A DNA stretch of 64,000 bases, taken from the NCBI GenBank assembly GCA_964019415.1, contig OZ025878.1, positions 345,001 through 409,000 of the forward strand, written 5' to 3'. The position numbers were made by a program, and so were the translations under genes. Origin of the DNA: Ianthella basta (lineage: Eukaryota > Porifera > Demospongiae > Verongiida > Ianthellidae). Below, in pieces: positions 20,701-32,779 of this stretch. The notes under the pieces are model-generated. The model saw only the letters and a list, made by a program, of their open reading frames with translations. It did not search any database and had not been told where the DNA came from. The first letter of the stretch is position 1; every line of letters begins with the position of its first letter.

Positions 20701-23700
20701 ATGTTGTTGACACTGCCGGGTGCAATCCTGCCACGCAGCCGGGTAACTTGATCTTCCCTATGCCTTTTCAGGTGTTCAATCTGTTCCTTGAAGTAGGACA
20801 GCTGCCCGTGGGCACTGGATGCAGCCTGGTAGCTCTCGTATGCTTCACTCTCCTTCAGACGGGCCACTGTCAGCCGCTGGAGTCGGTCATCAAGTTCTGA
20901 GAACAGATTGACAGCATCAGGAACGGCCGAGTACACCTCATAGGCCTGAGATCGGGCTAGCCTGCAAGCCACGTTCCTCCCCAGGCAGGTGTGATTGTGA
21001 AGGAGGGATGACTCCTGAACCTCACAGCAGTAGTGGTCCATTACCCACTGACGCTCCTGGTCCCAGGCTGAGTTGCATGTGTACTCCACCTCTCTCTCTA
21101 CGAAGGTCGTGTGGTTGACCCGATGGAGTGTGGGGGAAGACACATCACGTCTCCTCTCTGGTACTGCAATGATGGTGCAGCCAAAGTCAGAGAAATCCCA
21201 GTAGGATGGTATGCTGGAGTCACAGGAGATGGTGTTCACCTCGGGGCCTTCCACACCAGTAACCAGAGGCCCTTGTACCAGCTGAGACACCTCCTCAGGA
21301 AAGGTCCTTTTCCTCCCGCAGGTGGTCTCTCCAAACACCCTCCTGTTGGTCTGTACTTGTAGATCACACTCTTGGCACACCACCTTCGACACCATTTCCT
21401 TCGCACAGCTCTCCTTCAAGGTGCATAGGTCAGCAAGGTAGTTGAACAGCGGTGTACTCTCATACTGCCTTGCTTGTAAGGTTACTGCAACATTGTGGCT
21501 GTGGTACTCAATTTCTTTTCTCTGGCGTGTTCGACGTGATTCGTCATACAATTGGCTGGCATTTTGCATTTCACCGTCCGCTTCATTTACTTGTGGGTCA
21601 ATTGCATCCTTCATTTTTGTCACCTCATCCAGTGCATGCTGTGCCAAATCCGCCCTCTCTCCCATTCCTCCTTGCACCCCCCTCAGTTGTGCTATAGCTT
21701 GCTCCTCAATGCCACGCGAAATTTCACCTCTCTCCAGAGACCCTGACATTCTCAGCAGAGCCTGCCCTGATTCATCTGCCATTATTTCAGCACTCACCTT
21801 TGCATCTGTCACACCAAACAGGCTTGCCGTGACATAAAATACACAGGACACTTCACTTATTTGCAGCTGCACCGGGAAACGCTGGCTGAAGAGCGAAGCA
21901 ACTGCAGTGTCAGGACCAAGCGTCTGCCCCTTGATCGTGTTCTCTGCCATGTTAAGGGTGGTGAGTATGATGGGCTCATCCACTTCACCGTTCAGCTTCA
22001 GGAACCAGAAGGCGGGGAGAGTGCTAAAGGCTTTTGGTCTTGAGACAATAGCAAGGTTGATGTTTGATGGAGTTACTGGAATGTATGACTGTTGGAGGAG
22101 ACTGGAGTTGCGGTGCAAAAGATGGAGGGAGTGCCGCATGCCAGGGAGCATGAACCCTCCTCCCAACAGCTTGTGTCCTGATGTGTGGCAGGAGACATCG
22201 CTAAACCGCCCAGATGAGTCCAGTGTCACATCAATGGTGACTGGAGTGTTGAAGAGCCCTCCATCTGAGAACACACGGTTGAATATGTTATCCTTGTCTG
22301 TTACCATCCACTGGGAGAGAGTCAGAGAGATGCTGTGACAGGAGTAAGAGAGGTCTGTCACCTCAGTGTCACCAGTTGGAGGACCTGCAGAAGCCAGGAG
22401 GAGTAGGTGAGAGCTCAGCTCACTTACAGAAGCTAACATTGTTAGCACTGGCTAGAACAGACTGTGTTTGGTAGATTGCCTAGTGTACTAGTGAGTGTCG
22501 CACCGCTTGGAGTTATCTCTGTGTGGGTTTCCAGATCCCTGAGGTGAAGGAGTTGACCACTTGCATTCAGCACTGCTTCTGTACTGCCGTCCAGGAAGAC
22601 AGACATCTCACCGGCCTCCCCTTCTATCACCAGCTACAGACAGAGGAGGCAGGACTGAAGTGTGACCATACAGCATACACAGGTCCATGTATCAAGCACA
22701 GCACTCACCAATAGCTCACCTGTGTCAGTGGGGTGGTGGTGTTCAGCCGGACAAGACCATCGAAGGAGAGATCCAAACTGGTACCTCCCTGTCTGCCTGT
22801 AAAGGACACCTCGGCATTCATCATGAGGTCAGCCTTCTCCCAGTAGTATTCCAGGGGTGTGCTTGATGTGACAATGAGGCCTGACACTTTCTCCAACTTC
22901 CATCCCACTATGGACAGCCTGTTCAATGCACTAAACTGTTCAAATCTGAAGTCTGTGGGTAGGCTGATGTACACGGGAGATTCCTTGCCATCACACAAAT
23001 TGACGGCTACACACAATGCATCGTTGGCTGATGGAGTGTGAGAGATGGTGTCTTCTCCAACGCTCACCATAAAGGTGCCTGAGTACACCAGGACAGAGTA
23101 TGTCCCAAAGTCAACGTTCTTAGTGGAGAAGAACCCTCGGCACTGAGGGATTCTATAGAGGTCTTCGGAGTCTACCAGCTCCACTCTGAAGCTGAGGTCG
23201 TCATACAGTCGGTCCGAGCCCACAGCCTCCAGCTTCATCCAAGAGGGGAGGAGAGGTGCAATATTCTGCAGGTAGGTCTTGGCCAGGGACTCCTGCTGGA
23301 GGTAGTATGCAATGGAAGTGGTGGGGTCATAGCAGCTGCAGTCCCACTCTGACGAGCACTCTTGTTCTCCACACGGTGTACACTGACTGGTCCCATCCTC
23401 ACTCTCATAAGGAGACATTTGGAAGGAGATCCCACGTGCTCCTGATGACTGTAGGAGTACCGAGCGAAGGGAGAGAGGGAGAGAGAGCTCACCAGCTGTT
23501 GTGAAGGACGTGCCCTCCAGGATGCGAGCTCCATCTTCCCAGATGTGTGTTTGATGACGGCATGTTGAGTAGAATGTAATAGTAGATGAGGTACCTAGGC
23601 AGGAGTGGATTGATTCTGACTCATTGGAGCAGCAACCGGGACTCAGAGTCTTATTAACATCTTTGAAAGGAGTTGTGTCCTGAACAACAATTGTCACTTC

Positions 23701-26700
23701 AGGTGGTGTGTCATAGATGTAAGCATCAGTGCCAGTCAGTCTAGTATTCACGATGTACACATCCACACTACTGGGGGTGACACTCACTGTCACCTCCGTC
23801 ATCCATGGTGTGAATGTAAACACATTTGGTGTAAAACCAAGCCTGCTGTCAAACTCCACTGTCAGGTCACTGTCTGGCTTAGCTGAGACGATGAAGGTGT
23901 GTGTTTCACCGACTGTCAGCAGTGGCAATGTTGGGATTGAGACAACGCCCACTTCACAGATGTCCCCTCGGTAGCCTGTACCTGAACACTGACAATTCGG
24001 CACACCACCTTTGACCGTCTCTACTTCAGTGCACTCTGCTCCATGGAGGCAAGGGTTCGGCAGACAGGGCTGACGTTCTGCAGGACAGGGAATACAAGTG
24101 CACATCACCCAATGTACAGTGCCCTGACTGCACCTCACCTCACTACACACACTGTATAGTGTGTTAATGTACACACTACACAGTATTCAATCATAGCCAT
24201 ACAGTTAACCAGTGAATGTAGGTTGCAAGCTCCTCACTGATGCAGACAGGTCGTGCTGTCCACCCTACTGTGTTCTCTGCCTCAGATTGGACCACACACG
24301 TCACTGTGTTATTGTCCACGTCCCACTTGAAGTAGTCAGGGAGGCAGTTGATCTGGCAGGATGACTCATAGGCATTGTCACATGGCAGCACAACTGATGC
24401 ATCCTCAAACCCAGATAGGCGGGGACAGCGGAGCCGTTCGCAATAGGGGGCGTCACCACTCCAGGTGTGGTTGGGCTGACAGACCCTCTCAGAGCTGCCC
24501 TTCACGTAGAAACCTGGCTCACATGAGAAGACACATGTCTGGTTGGTAGCTTGGACGTCAGGCCCTTCTGGACCATCACACATGACGGAGCCATACTCTG
24601 GAGCCACCAGAGTCTCATTACAGGGATCAGCTGGAGGTACAAGGTTGGAAAGAAGGAATGGCAGTGAGGGGAAGATAATGGGAGCCGCTACGGTATAAAC
24701 ACATGCAAACTTCTATGACTGAGGTAAGCGAATGAATGATGTGGTGAAAACTCTGTATGAATCAGAGCAGCAGTTAGAATGACTTACGCGTGCACTGGTA
24801 CATTCCCCCCTTGGTGTAGCCTTCCTGACATGAGCACTGGTGGGAGCCGTCGAAGTTGGCGCAGTAGTGCTCACAGCCGCCATTGGATGTGTCACACTCG
24901 TTGATATCTGAGCAGCCAAGACAAGCACTCAGGATGAATAGTGCTGACGAAATTGGTTACAGCCACACACACTCTGCACAGGACCCATGGCCTTAACAGT
25001 TGGCACTCCACCCACTCACCGAAGCACGTGTGCATGTCATCCCCCAGGTAGTAGCCCGACCAACAGCTGCAGGAGTAGCTGCTGTCCAAGTTGGTGCATG
25101 CTTGAGTACATCCTGATGTTCCCTCTGTGCATTCATCAATGTCTGATGGAGAGAAGTGTTGTGCATGTGGAGGTTAAGGCACAGTTAAGGCAATGTTCTG
25201 AACTGCATTGTTCACAGCACACTTCACACTGACTTACCTGAACAATTGTGCAAATTTGAACTCAATCTGTAGCCCTCCCTGCACACACAGCGATAGGCGC
25301 TATAGTCATCCACACACCCTTGCTCACAGCGAATGTGACCATCATCCCTGTCACAGTGTTCAATTTCTAATGATGGAAATATATAAAATTGGTCACTTCA
25401 AATCATGTCATAACACAATCACCAACACTACAACCCAGCCCCCTATCCATCCACTTAGGAATACAGACCTCATTTACACAGAATGTATTGGCACAATTAC
25501 ATTTTTGGCACATGAACACAAATTGCTTCCACTGTACTGTGAGTGTACGTAGGTCTATGCTTCTGCAAAAAGGTTCAGGTAGCATATCTTCCAAGGTGTG
25601 ATCTTACATTACTTACTTCATTCTATTATTGTAACTTGCACATAGCATCATACCCATGAACAAGTGTGTGTGTGTTAAGCCAACCTGCTTACAGTCCGTG
25701 CTGCTTGTTGGCCTTACTTACCTACTGCTGGTAGACCACACCTAATGCTGAATGACCCCACCCATTGTTGGTTGGCCCCACCCACTGTTGGTAGACCACA
25801 CCCACTGCTGGCTGGCCCCACCCACTAATGGTTAGCCCCACCCACTGCTGATTAGCCACACCCATTGCTGGTTGTACCCACTCACTGCCACAGCTGTGTC
25901 GATCCGAGAGCAGGACATACTCGTTGGTGTCACATTCACAGTAGTACGAGCCGGGGTCATTGACACAGGTCTGGTTGCAGCCACTGATGTTTTCAAGACA
26001 CTCGTCGATGTCTACCAGAGCAAGAGTGAGGGAGAGAGGTACGACAAACAAAGCCAATGACCACATATCAAACTAGTTTCAAACACACAATGAAATTGGG
26101 TAACAGCGGTTGTCCCTAGCAATATCACTAGAATGTAATATTAAATCGTGAATGTGACAACATCACACCCAACGGTCACGTAAGCAACAGTGAAGGGAAT
26201 GAAACCATTGTCCAACCACAGTTCAAGACTCCATTTTACAGCTGGTACATAGCTACTACCCTGTGCTAAGGAATTCCTACACACACCTCTCCTAGCAAAG
26301 GAGACCAGCACAGCTCCAGTGTGTATACAGCCCCACCCCCTCTATTGAGGGCATCCACACACACACGGCACTCACCAACACAAGTGTGCATGTCTTCCTC
26401 CAGTCGGTGGCCAGTAGGACAGGAGCAGTTGTAGGAGCCAAAACTGTTAGAGCACACGTCGGAGCAACCAGCATTGTTGTAGTCACATTCGTTGATGTCT
26501 ATACAAGGGGAGATGAGGGGGCAGGGTGCGGGGTGTGAGAGGAGAGGCAAAGGGTGAGGAGTGTGGGGTGAGGGGTGTGAGTGATGCATACTTGTTGCAA
26601 TGAATATCATTAGTTTGATGAATATATGAATACCATTAATGCACAGCTCACCAATGCAGTAGCTCTGATTGACTGTCAGCTGGTACCCATTGTGACAGCG

Positions 26701-28699
26701 GCATGCTACACCGTTGGGACTGCTGCCAAGGAAGGGGTTGGAGGCATTGAGAAGGTTGTTGTAGATGTCATATACCAGGTTCTGTGTGAAGCCGAGGTAG
26801 ATATGCTCTGGGTTGACTAAGAAGCCAAGTCTTCCGCTAATGAACTCCATGGCCTCTGGGTCCAACTGGATCTCAGGAGAGTCAGTGTACTCTATCACAT
26901 ATGTTCCTTTCCAAATGGTTACTCTCTCTTGTCTCTCATTCTCCAGCCACAACTGAGTGAGGTCAAAAGTCTTTGTGTTGACACGCTGACTGAAGGTGAG
27001 GCTGAGGAGGCCCGAGGTGCAATTGAAGGAGAATAATGTCAGCATGGTGCGTTCGGGGGGAACTCCAGGGATGTACCGCTCTGCCTGAATGGCCCTCGTG
27101 ACTGGGATCACAGTAACGTTCCTCCCATATATGTCGGACACTACCCCAGGTTGCACTGACATGTGTGAGGTGGTGATGTCTCGAGCTATCCCTTGGGTGC
27201 GGAGGGCTTCGACATCACTGGGTTCCAGGAATATATCAAGCCGCCACTCGTATATCTTCCACCTACTTGAGGCTGACAGAGAAACATTGAACTCTGCACT
27301 ATCATTATCTTTCTGAAGCATCACTTGGGAGGGGTCCACGCGTGAGTTGTAGTCGAGAAGGTTGTCAAACGTCAGTTGCACCTTCGATCGGTCCATGTCC
27401 ATTGTAAATGTGACCAAGTGAATGAATTCACTTGTCACCTCTATGTTGCCCCTGACAACAAGCTGGCCTGTTTCACCACAAAATGGCTCCCTCAGTCGAA
27501 GGAAGGTATTGTCCATTACCTTTGCTACGTCTCCCAATGGTGCCAACTCGCGAGTCAGCTCATCTGGTAGAAAGTAAGCGAAAATGTTACCGTCGCCATA
27601 GTAGAACTCCTCTGACATGGGATAGATCTTGGTAGCCTTGTACGGATGGTCATTGAGTAGTTCAACGTTTGATGCATCGTACACAAATGGCACTTCACAG
27701 GGGAAGGTGATAAGGAAGGCGTGTGAGGCTCGGTCAAACACAAACGGGTAGTCAGCCAACAGTGTGAGGAGGTACAGACCGTCCAGGTTCACTACCGGGC
27801 TGTCGGTGGTGGGTACCTCTATGTTGCTGTTCCAGTCATGTACCAACCCTCCACTGGAGTCCATGAGCGAATGCTCTGCCTGCCCTCGGTAGAGAATAAA
27901 GATCACCTCCTCCATCACCTCCTCAGCCACCAACACAATCACCGTGGAGATGCTCTCTGAACCATTCAAGTACCAATCTGTGCCAAAGAAGTCAACAGTG
28001 AAGTTGTCAGCCAACGGATTCTTCAGCACCAGTTGTCCTGCTGAGGTGATGTTGAATGTCTCTGCATCGACTGCCTCACTGAATCGGAGGTAGAAGGTGG
28101 CATTGTCCACGTCCATGTCAAATGAGACTAGATGGGGACTTGTGGTATCCTCAATGTATTGTGAGGCTTGCAGCTTGTTGGAGGTGCCTGGTTGAACGAT
28201 CTTCACATTGTAGCCTCCCAAGTCAATGATGACAGAGGACTCAAAGGACATGAAGGTGTCAATAATGGCTGTACAGAGCAGTGTGTTCTGCTTCAAGTAG
28301 TTCTGGTCGTCCTGTGACAGATAGATGGTGATGGAGGGTGAGTCGGTGCAACCTCTGTCTTCATCACACTCAGCCCATAGCAAGCAGTGGGTCTCAGAAC
28401 CCTCCAGGTCGCTCATGAGGGTGATGGCAGTCGGGTCAACGTTGTGGGCACTGACGTTCTTGTTGAAATTCAGCCTCAGTGCTCCAGTGTTCATGTCCAG
28501 AGCAAAATCATCCAGAAACAGTGGATCTATGAAAAGACCAAGCATTGTACTCACACACAATACACACTCACTTCACATTGGTGTACAAAACATTTAATAT
28601 GAGTGGCATACATACAAGGAAGGACACAGTTCCATGCCATAAACACAGCTGTATGCAAGTCTCTGAGTCAGGTTGGCCCAGGCAAACACACACACAGCA

Positions 28700-28732
<33 letters not shown>

Positions 28733-28734
28733 GC

Positions 28735-28782
<48 letters not shown>

Positions 28783-29809
28783 AACAATGGTGCTACCCCA
28801 CCAACACAGCCATTCACCACCTACTGTACATCTCCACCGCAATGCCCTTGTACTACAGTATGTAAAATGTATCCAGACTACACACGTCAGGAGTGTATAC
28901 ACATGTACAGGGTAAGCGCATGCAGCCACATGCAGAGGATGAGCTCACGGTGCATGCATGGTGCCACTGTGGTGGCTCGGGCCACATGTAACTCACATGG
29001 CACAAAGTTAGCGACTCGCAGCACCCCAGGGAGGGTGGGGTCACTGTTGCTGGCTTGCACCAAATCCAGTGTGTAGGCAAGATAGCAAGTGAAGGTGTTT
29101 AGACAGAGTCCGGGAATGGCAACGAGGGAATTGACGTCAGACTGGGTCAGTGTCACAGAGAGCGTATTGCCGTCCACTGCAGTGGCTGTCCCACTTGTGA
29201 GCACGTAGGAGGAGCGGGCAAATTCACTGTCGTCAGTGAGGCTGATGGTGGTAGGGTCAAAGGTGGAAGCAGTCACATCCTTACTGAATCGAAGGATCAG
29301 TATCCTGTTGTCCAAGTCCAAATCAAACGAGTTCAAACGAACATAGCCTGCAACAAACAGTAAAGGACCACCAAACACATCAGCACTTAAACATACCAAC
29401 ACTATGTTAGCATAGCTATTAAAACATCACTGCTAGTTAGCAACATCAAGTTATCAGGAGTTTTCGCTGCAAGCAGGGATACGCACGGGATACGCCGCCT
29501 CAATCCGCTTCCGTGCAACTGCAAATTAGCAATGTATGCAGTGAGACTGGCTGCAGCAGCGCACGTAAGATCCGGAAGCGGCTAGCGACTTGCACGAATT
29601 ACGTAGGCACAATGGCGGAACTATTCTGACACTTTGCACTCGCTGTGATGGGGCACCCATACAACTGCATGCAGAGCGCACACTGCACCCATTCCTGACT
29701 AGGTGTATAGCTCATCTCGAGCCGTCCGCCTACCTTCCTGAGCAGAGGTCCCGCAGAACAGACACACCAGGAGGCAAAGGAACAAGCTGGCCTTCTTCCC
29801 GGCCCACAT
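16693..29809 (-). CDS. R2: giant type I multidomain receptor, complete, 3,304 aa
   Basis: Exons: 29734-29809, 28997-29347, 26652-28526, 26376-26498, 25886-26011, 25238-25366, 25020-25142, 24788-24907, 24238-24630, 22720-24077, 22504-22633, 18728-22384, 18208-18563, 17993-18035, 16693-17747. They total 9,915 nt, exactly 3,305 codons with the stop, which supports the model. The signal peptide ([18 protein letters not shown]) and ectodomain follow R1 exon by exon; exons 1-9 and 11 have the same lengths as in R1. The membrane helix lies at about residues 2940-2966 (YIVICVAALVVG then a Cys/Val-rich half) followed by CRRRRGKYKG. The exon 11 donor reads GTGCGA, weak, but fits the phase. I infer a surface receptor; ligand unknown. 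Confidence 0.9.
18208..18563 (-). other. R2 exon 13: GCC2/GCC3-like Cys module with extra CVGA repeats
   Basis: Same Cys module as R1 exon 13 but 42 bp longer. The extra residues form a small repeat (CVGASCPPCVGASCCVGVAC) just before the membrane exon, so R2 has more juxtamembrane cysteines. The insertion is in frame and comes from slippage of a short unit (cccacacag on the plus strand). Confidence 0.8.
25703..25882. repeat. 20-bp G-rich minisatellite at R2 exon 5 donor
   Basis: About nine imperfect 20-bp units (ggccccacccactgctggtt type), positionally orthologous to the R1 array and again ending at the exon 5 splice donor (exon edge 25886). The array therefore predates the receptor duplication or has been homogenised. 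Confidence 0.85.
28701..28780. repeat. (CA)n microsatellite in R2 intron 2
   Basis: Mostly pure CA with a short CG interruption. R1 has no comparable repeat in its intron 2. Confidence 0.95.
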
Positions 29810-30222
29810 GTTCGCTCGGGAAGCAGGGTGGAGCTGGAGCAACGTGATTTTCCAAGATTCCGTGTCATCTGTTTATTGTGGGTGGAGCTAAGGGCGGGGC
29901 GACCGACCCCAGCACAGCTGAGAGAACTTTCTCGGTCAGTACAACTATATTCACAAGCTGTGTAATGGAATTCATGACTGTGGAATTGCCAACCATGCAC
30001 TGACAAGCTGGAGAGCCCTTCCACCACTGCATAGAGCTGTGTGAATGCTACAACTGCAAACTGCAATAAGGCAACGACAATATTTTCAAGTACAAATTCA
30101 CATTAAAAAACAAAAGGTACAACAACGTTGTAGAAGCTCTCAAAGTTACCAGTCGCTGATTTACTATTTTACAGTGCAAGCGTGCACTCAAAAGGTGTCA
30201 TTCACTCTCCCCCGTGTCTTGA
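29810..30222. other. Gap between kinase gene 3' end and R2 start
   Basis: This 413-bp stretch holds the 5' flank of R2 and the 3' UTR of the kinase gene, both on the minus strand. A minus-strand AATAAA at 29872-29877 is a candidate poly(A) signal for the kinase gene, only about 65 bp upstream of the R2 start codon. No other gene is seen. Confidence 0.55.
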
Positions 30223-30934
30223 TCAGCTCTGTCCCGTTGCTGCATCAATGTGAGTGGCCGCTCGGCATCCGATAGCATTGCCATCCTTCTTGTAACAGCA
30301 GCTCCACTGCATGTGAAAGTCATGTGACAATCATGTGATTGCCATGTGATGATACTATACATGCGATATGAACACCACACACACTCAATCACTTACTCGA
30401 TTCTGATTGACAGGGAGGTGAGCCGGTGAGATTGAAAAAAGAAAGAGAAAATCACAAATCAGCTTAGCAAAGGTATGATTAGAGACCCAACCACTTTAAC
30501 TACACAAGCACAAACATATCATCTTTTCGTGTCTCAGGTGCACATGCCACTCAGTGTTACAACTGATCACAAGTGTGTGTGCACTCACAAAGAGGAACTG
30601 CAGCAGTGTTGAAGAGCACAAGAGGAGCATGGATGTAGCCAGCCATGAAGGAGAGAAAGAACATCGAGTTGCGGGTCAGTAGTATGTGGAGTACAGCATC
30701 CACACACCAAACCCATGGGTATAGCATAAGAATAAAACTTACCCGCTGTTGGGATAGTTGTGGCATGGACAAAGGGGAGAAGGGGAGAATCATTGAGGGG
30801 GAGGGAAGGAGGGAAGAAGTTAAGGGATTGTCTGCCTCCTATTTGGTGGTGCGAGACTCACTCCAGGGTGCCACAGGCAGGAACTGGTCCCATTCTCACT
30901 CTCAATGTAGAAGGTCTTGCATCGCATGCACTCC

Positions 30935-30983
<49 letters not shown>

Positions 30984-32643
30984 AAGAAAGGAAATAATGA
31001 CAGCATCTAACAGACCAACCACCTTCAGCGCTGCTATAGAAGCTGCGACTTCCCTCTCCACTCCCCAAACCTGATGCCATCCTTTAGCTTTCCTGCGATG
31101 TCACCCTTCCGCAGCTCAGCGACCTGCCGCAGCGCAAGATCCTTCTCGCGACGGAGGAGGTCCACCTGCTGGGTCAGCATCTCCTGAGACTCCATGGCCT
31201 GGGAGCTTGCCTCCACAGCCTCCCTGCGCTCTCGCCTGGCATGAGCACACTCTATAAACGTGAGTGAATATCTGAAAAATCTGATTTGGTACCAAACTGG
31301 CCACAAGCTGTGGTGAGCCCCTCCATGCATCCAGTGGACAAGTAGAGTCACTTTGCACATACATTAGCACAAGGAGGCTCTGATGTACATGGAATGGCTC
31401 CCAGCTAGGCCTGTTCCCTCCCTTGTGTGCACACTCAGTAACTCAGTCACTCTCCCTCACTTTTACCTTCCTCCAGTTTCTTGCACCGTGCGGTGTACTC
31501 CCTGAGTTCCCTCCGTGCCTCCCTTGCTTCGTGCTGAGCCTCATCCCTCTCAGCTATCAGACAACTAGCCTTCTGCTCCGCTAGATCACGTGCCAGCTGG
31601 GCTGCCTTCAACTGAGCAGTGAGGCGCTCCACTTCACGCCGCTCGGCACTCTTTGGGAAGCAGAGTTGTAGCTGCTTCAAAGCCTCCTTCGCACTCATAC
31701 GCTTAGCTGCATTAGGATGCAAGAGCTCACGGACAATGGAGCGGAAGGCCTTTGGGTATGTTTCTGGAAAGGATGGGAGGTCCTCGAGTCTGTATGAGAC
31801 AACACCGTGTGCATTTGTGTGCCCCAGAGGGTAGTCAACAAAAGGATGACGGCCCATTGCCATCTCGTATGTGAGCACACCCACCGCCCACGCTTCCTGC
31901 TGAGAATAATCAATCTCTCCTCGGCTGTTCAAGCTGTGCTTCAGTTGGTTGTACTGCGTGATCACGCCAGGGGAGAGGTGGGCCTTGTTCCCGCCCACTT
32001 GGTTGCCGTGGTGATAGGACATGGCCATGTCCGCAGTGGCAAACTGATGGGAGCACCCAAAATCACACAGCACAGCCCGTCCCTCTGCACTGATCAGCAC
32101 ATTGTCCAGCTTCAGGTCGAGGTGAGCCACGCGATACTGCTGCAGGTGAATGACGGCTCGCAGCAGGTCTTGGAGTAAGGAGAAGAGGGAGTCAAACGGC
32201 AGTGGGACCGGTTCGTCCTGCAGCCAGGAGCGGAGGTTGTTCGGGTGGTAGTCGAACACCACGAACTGACCCTTCCGGCGAACGGATTCTCCAGATCTGT
32301 CCTTTCCCGCTGCATATCGCCGGATGTGGTCCGGCAAGTGAGGGACAAAGGAGAGCGGGATGAGGCTGATGAACTGCGCCCAGTACCTCACTACGTTCCT
32401 GTGAGGCAGGATCCTCGACAGCACGGCCCACTCGTTCTCGTACGCGTTCCTGATTGCTGAGGTAAAGTCGTGCATGAACGTAAACAGAAGCTTAACTGCG
32501 TACAATTTCTCCGGATTGGGGTGACCTGGGAGCGTGCACGTTGCCGAAACGACCATCCCGTGCTGTCCCACGCCAACAACCTTGACGACTTTGAAGTCTT
32601 CTGCTGTTGCAGTGTTCAAAACGTTGAGCTCGAGGACCTCCAT
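30223..32643 (-). CDS. PINK1-like kinase with coiled coil and C-terminal CHORD-like zinc module
   Basis: Exons: 31467-32643, 31071-31251, 30862-30934, microexons 30743-30745, 30589-30597 and 30397-30402, then 30223-30306. They total 1,533 nt, in frame, 510 aa. The kinase domain (about 13-318) has a Gly loop (VGVGQHGMVV), LYAVKLL lysine, HLDLKLDN catalytic loop and DFG. The DFGCS, GGN and EIDYSQQEAWAVG motifs are those of PINK1-type kinases. A coiled coil follows (about 320-450; RLTAQLKAAQLARDLAEQ). The C-terminus supplies C-x2-C, N-x4-C-x2-HPG and WSCC ... GC ... H, the ligand order of CHORD domains. Start 32643 was chosen for its context (caagATGG); an in-frame ATG lies at 32679. No mitochondrial leader is evident, so a PINK1 role should not be assumed. 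Confidence 0.82.
30397..30745 (-). other. Three consecutive microexons (3, 9 and 6 nt)
   Basis: 30743-30745 (CGG), 30589-30597 and 30397-30402 each have a pyrimidine-rich acceptor ending CAG and a strong donor (gtaagt, gtgagt, gtaagt). All are phase 0. Spliced, they join the HPG exon to the WSCC exon as HPG-RFLFNR-WSCC, the spacing a CHORD-like fold needs. No longer alternative exon fits: the introns contain stops or lack an AG upstream. The 3-nt exon is the least certain. Confidence 0.6.
30936..30983. repeat. (CA)n abutting the kinase exon 3 acceptor
   Basis: On the coding strand this is (GT)n ending gtgtag directly at the exon 3 acceptor (exon edge 30934), so the repeat replaces a normal pyrimidine tract. 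Confidence 0.9.
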
Positions 32644-32779
32644 CTTGCTGCAAGCCGGCTGGCGGCTGCAAAACATCACGTGATCTTAAGATGACATGAC
32701 GGCGCTGGGATGGCGCCAAATTTAAAATCCCGCTGTTTTGCAGACGAAAGCAGAAGAGTTTGTGCGCTTTGAAAGAAGG
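32644..32779. promoter_or_regulatory. Bidirectional promoter, kinase and LEDGF-like genes
   Basis: Only 136 bp separate the divergent start codons (32643 minus, 32780 plus), so both promoters must overlap here. No TATA box is evident. Confidence 0.65.
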
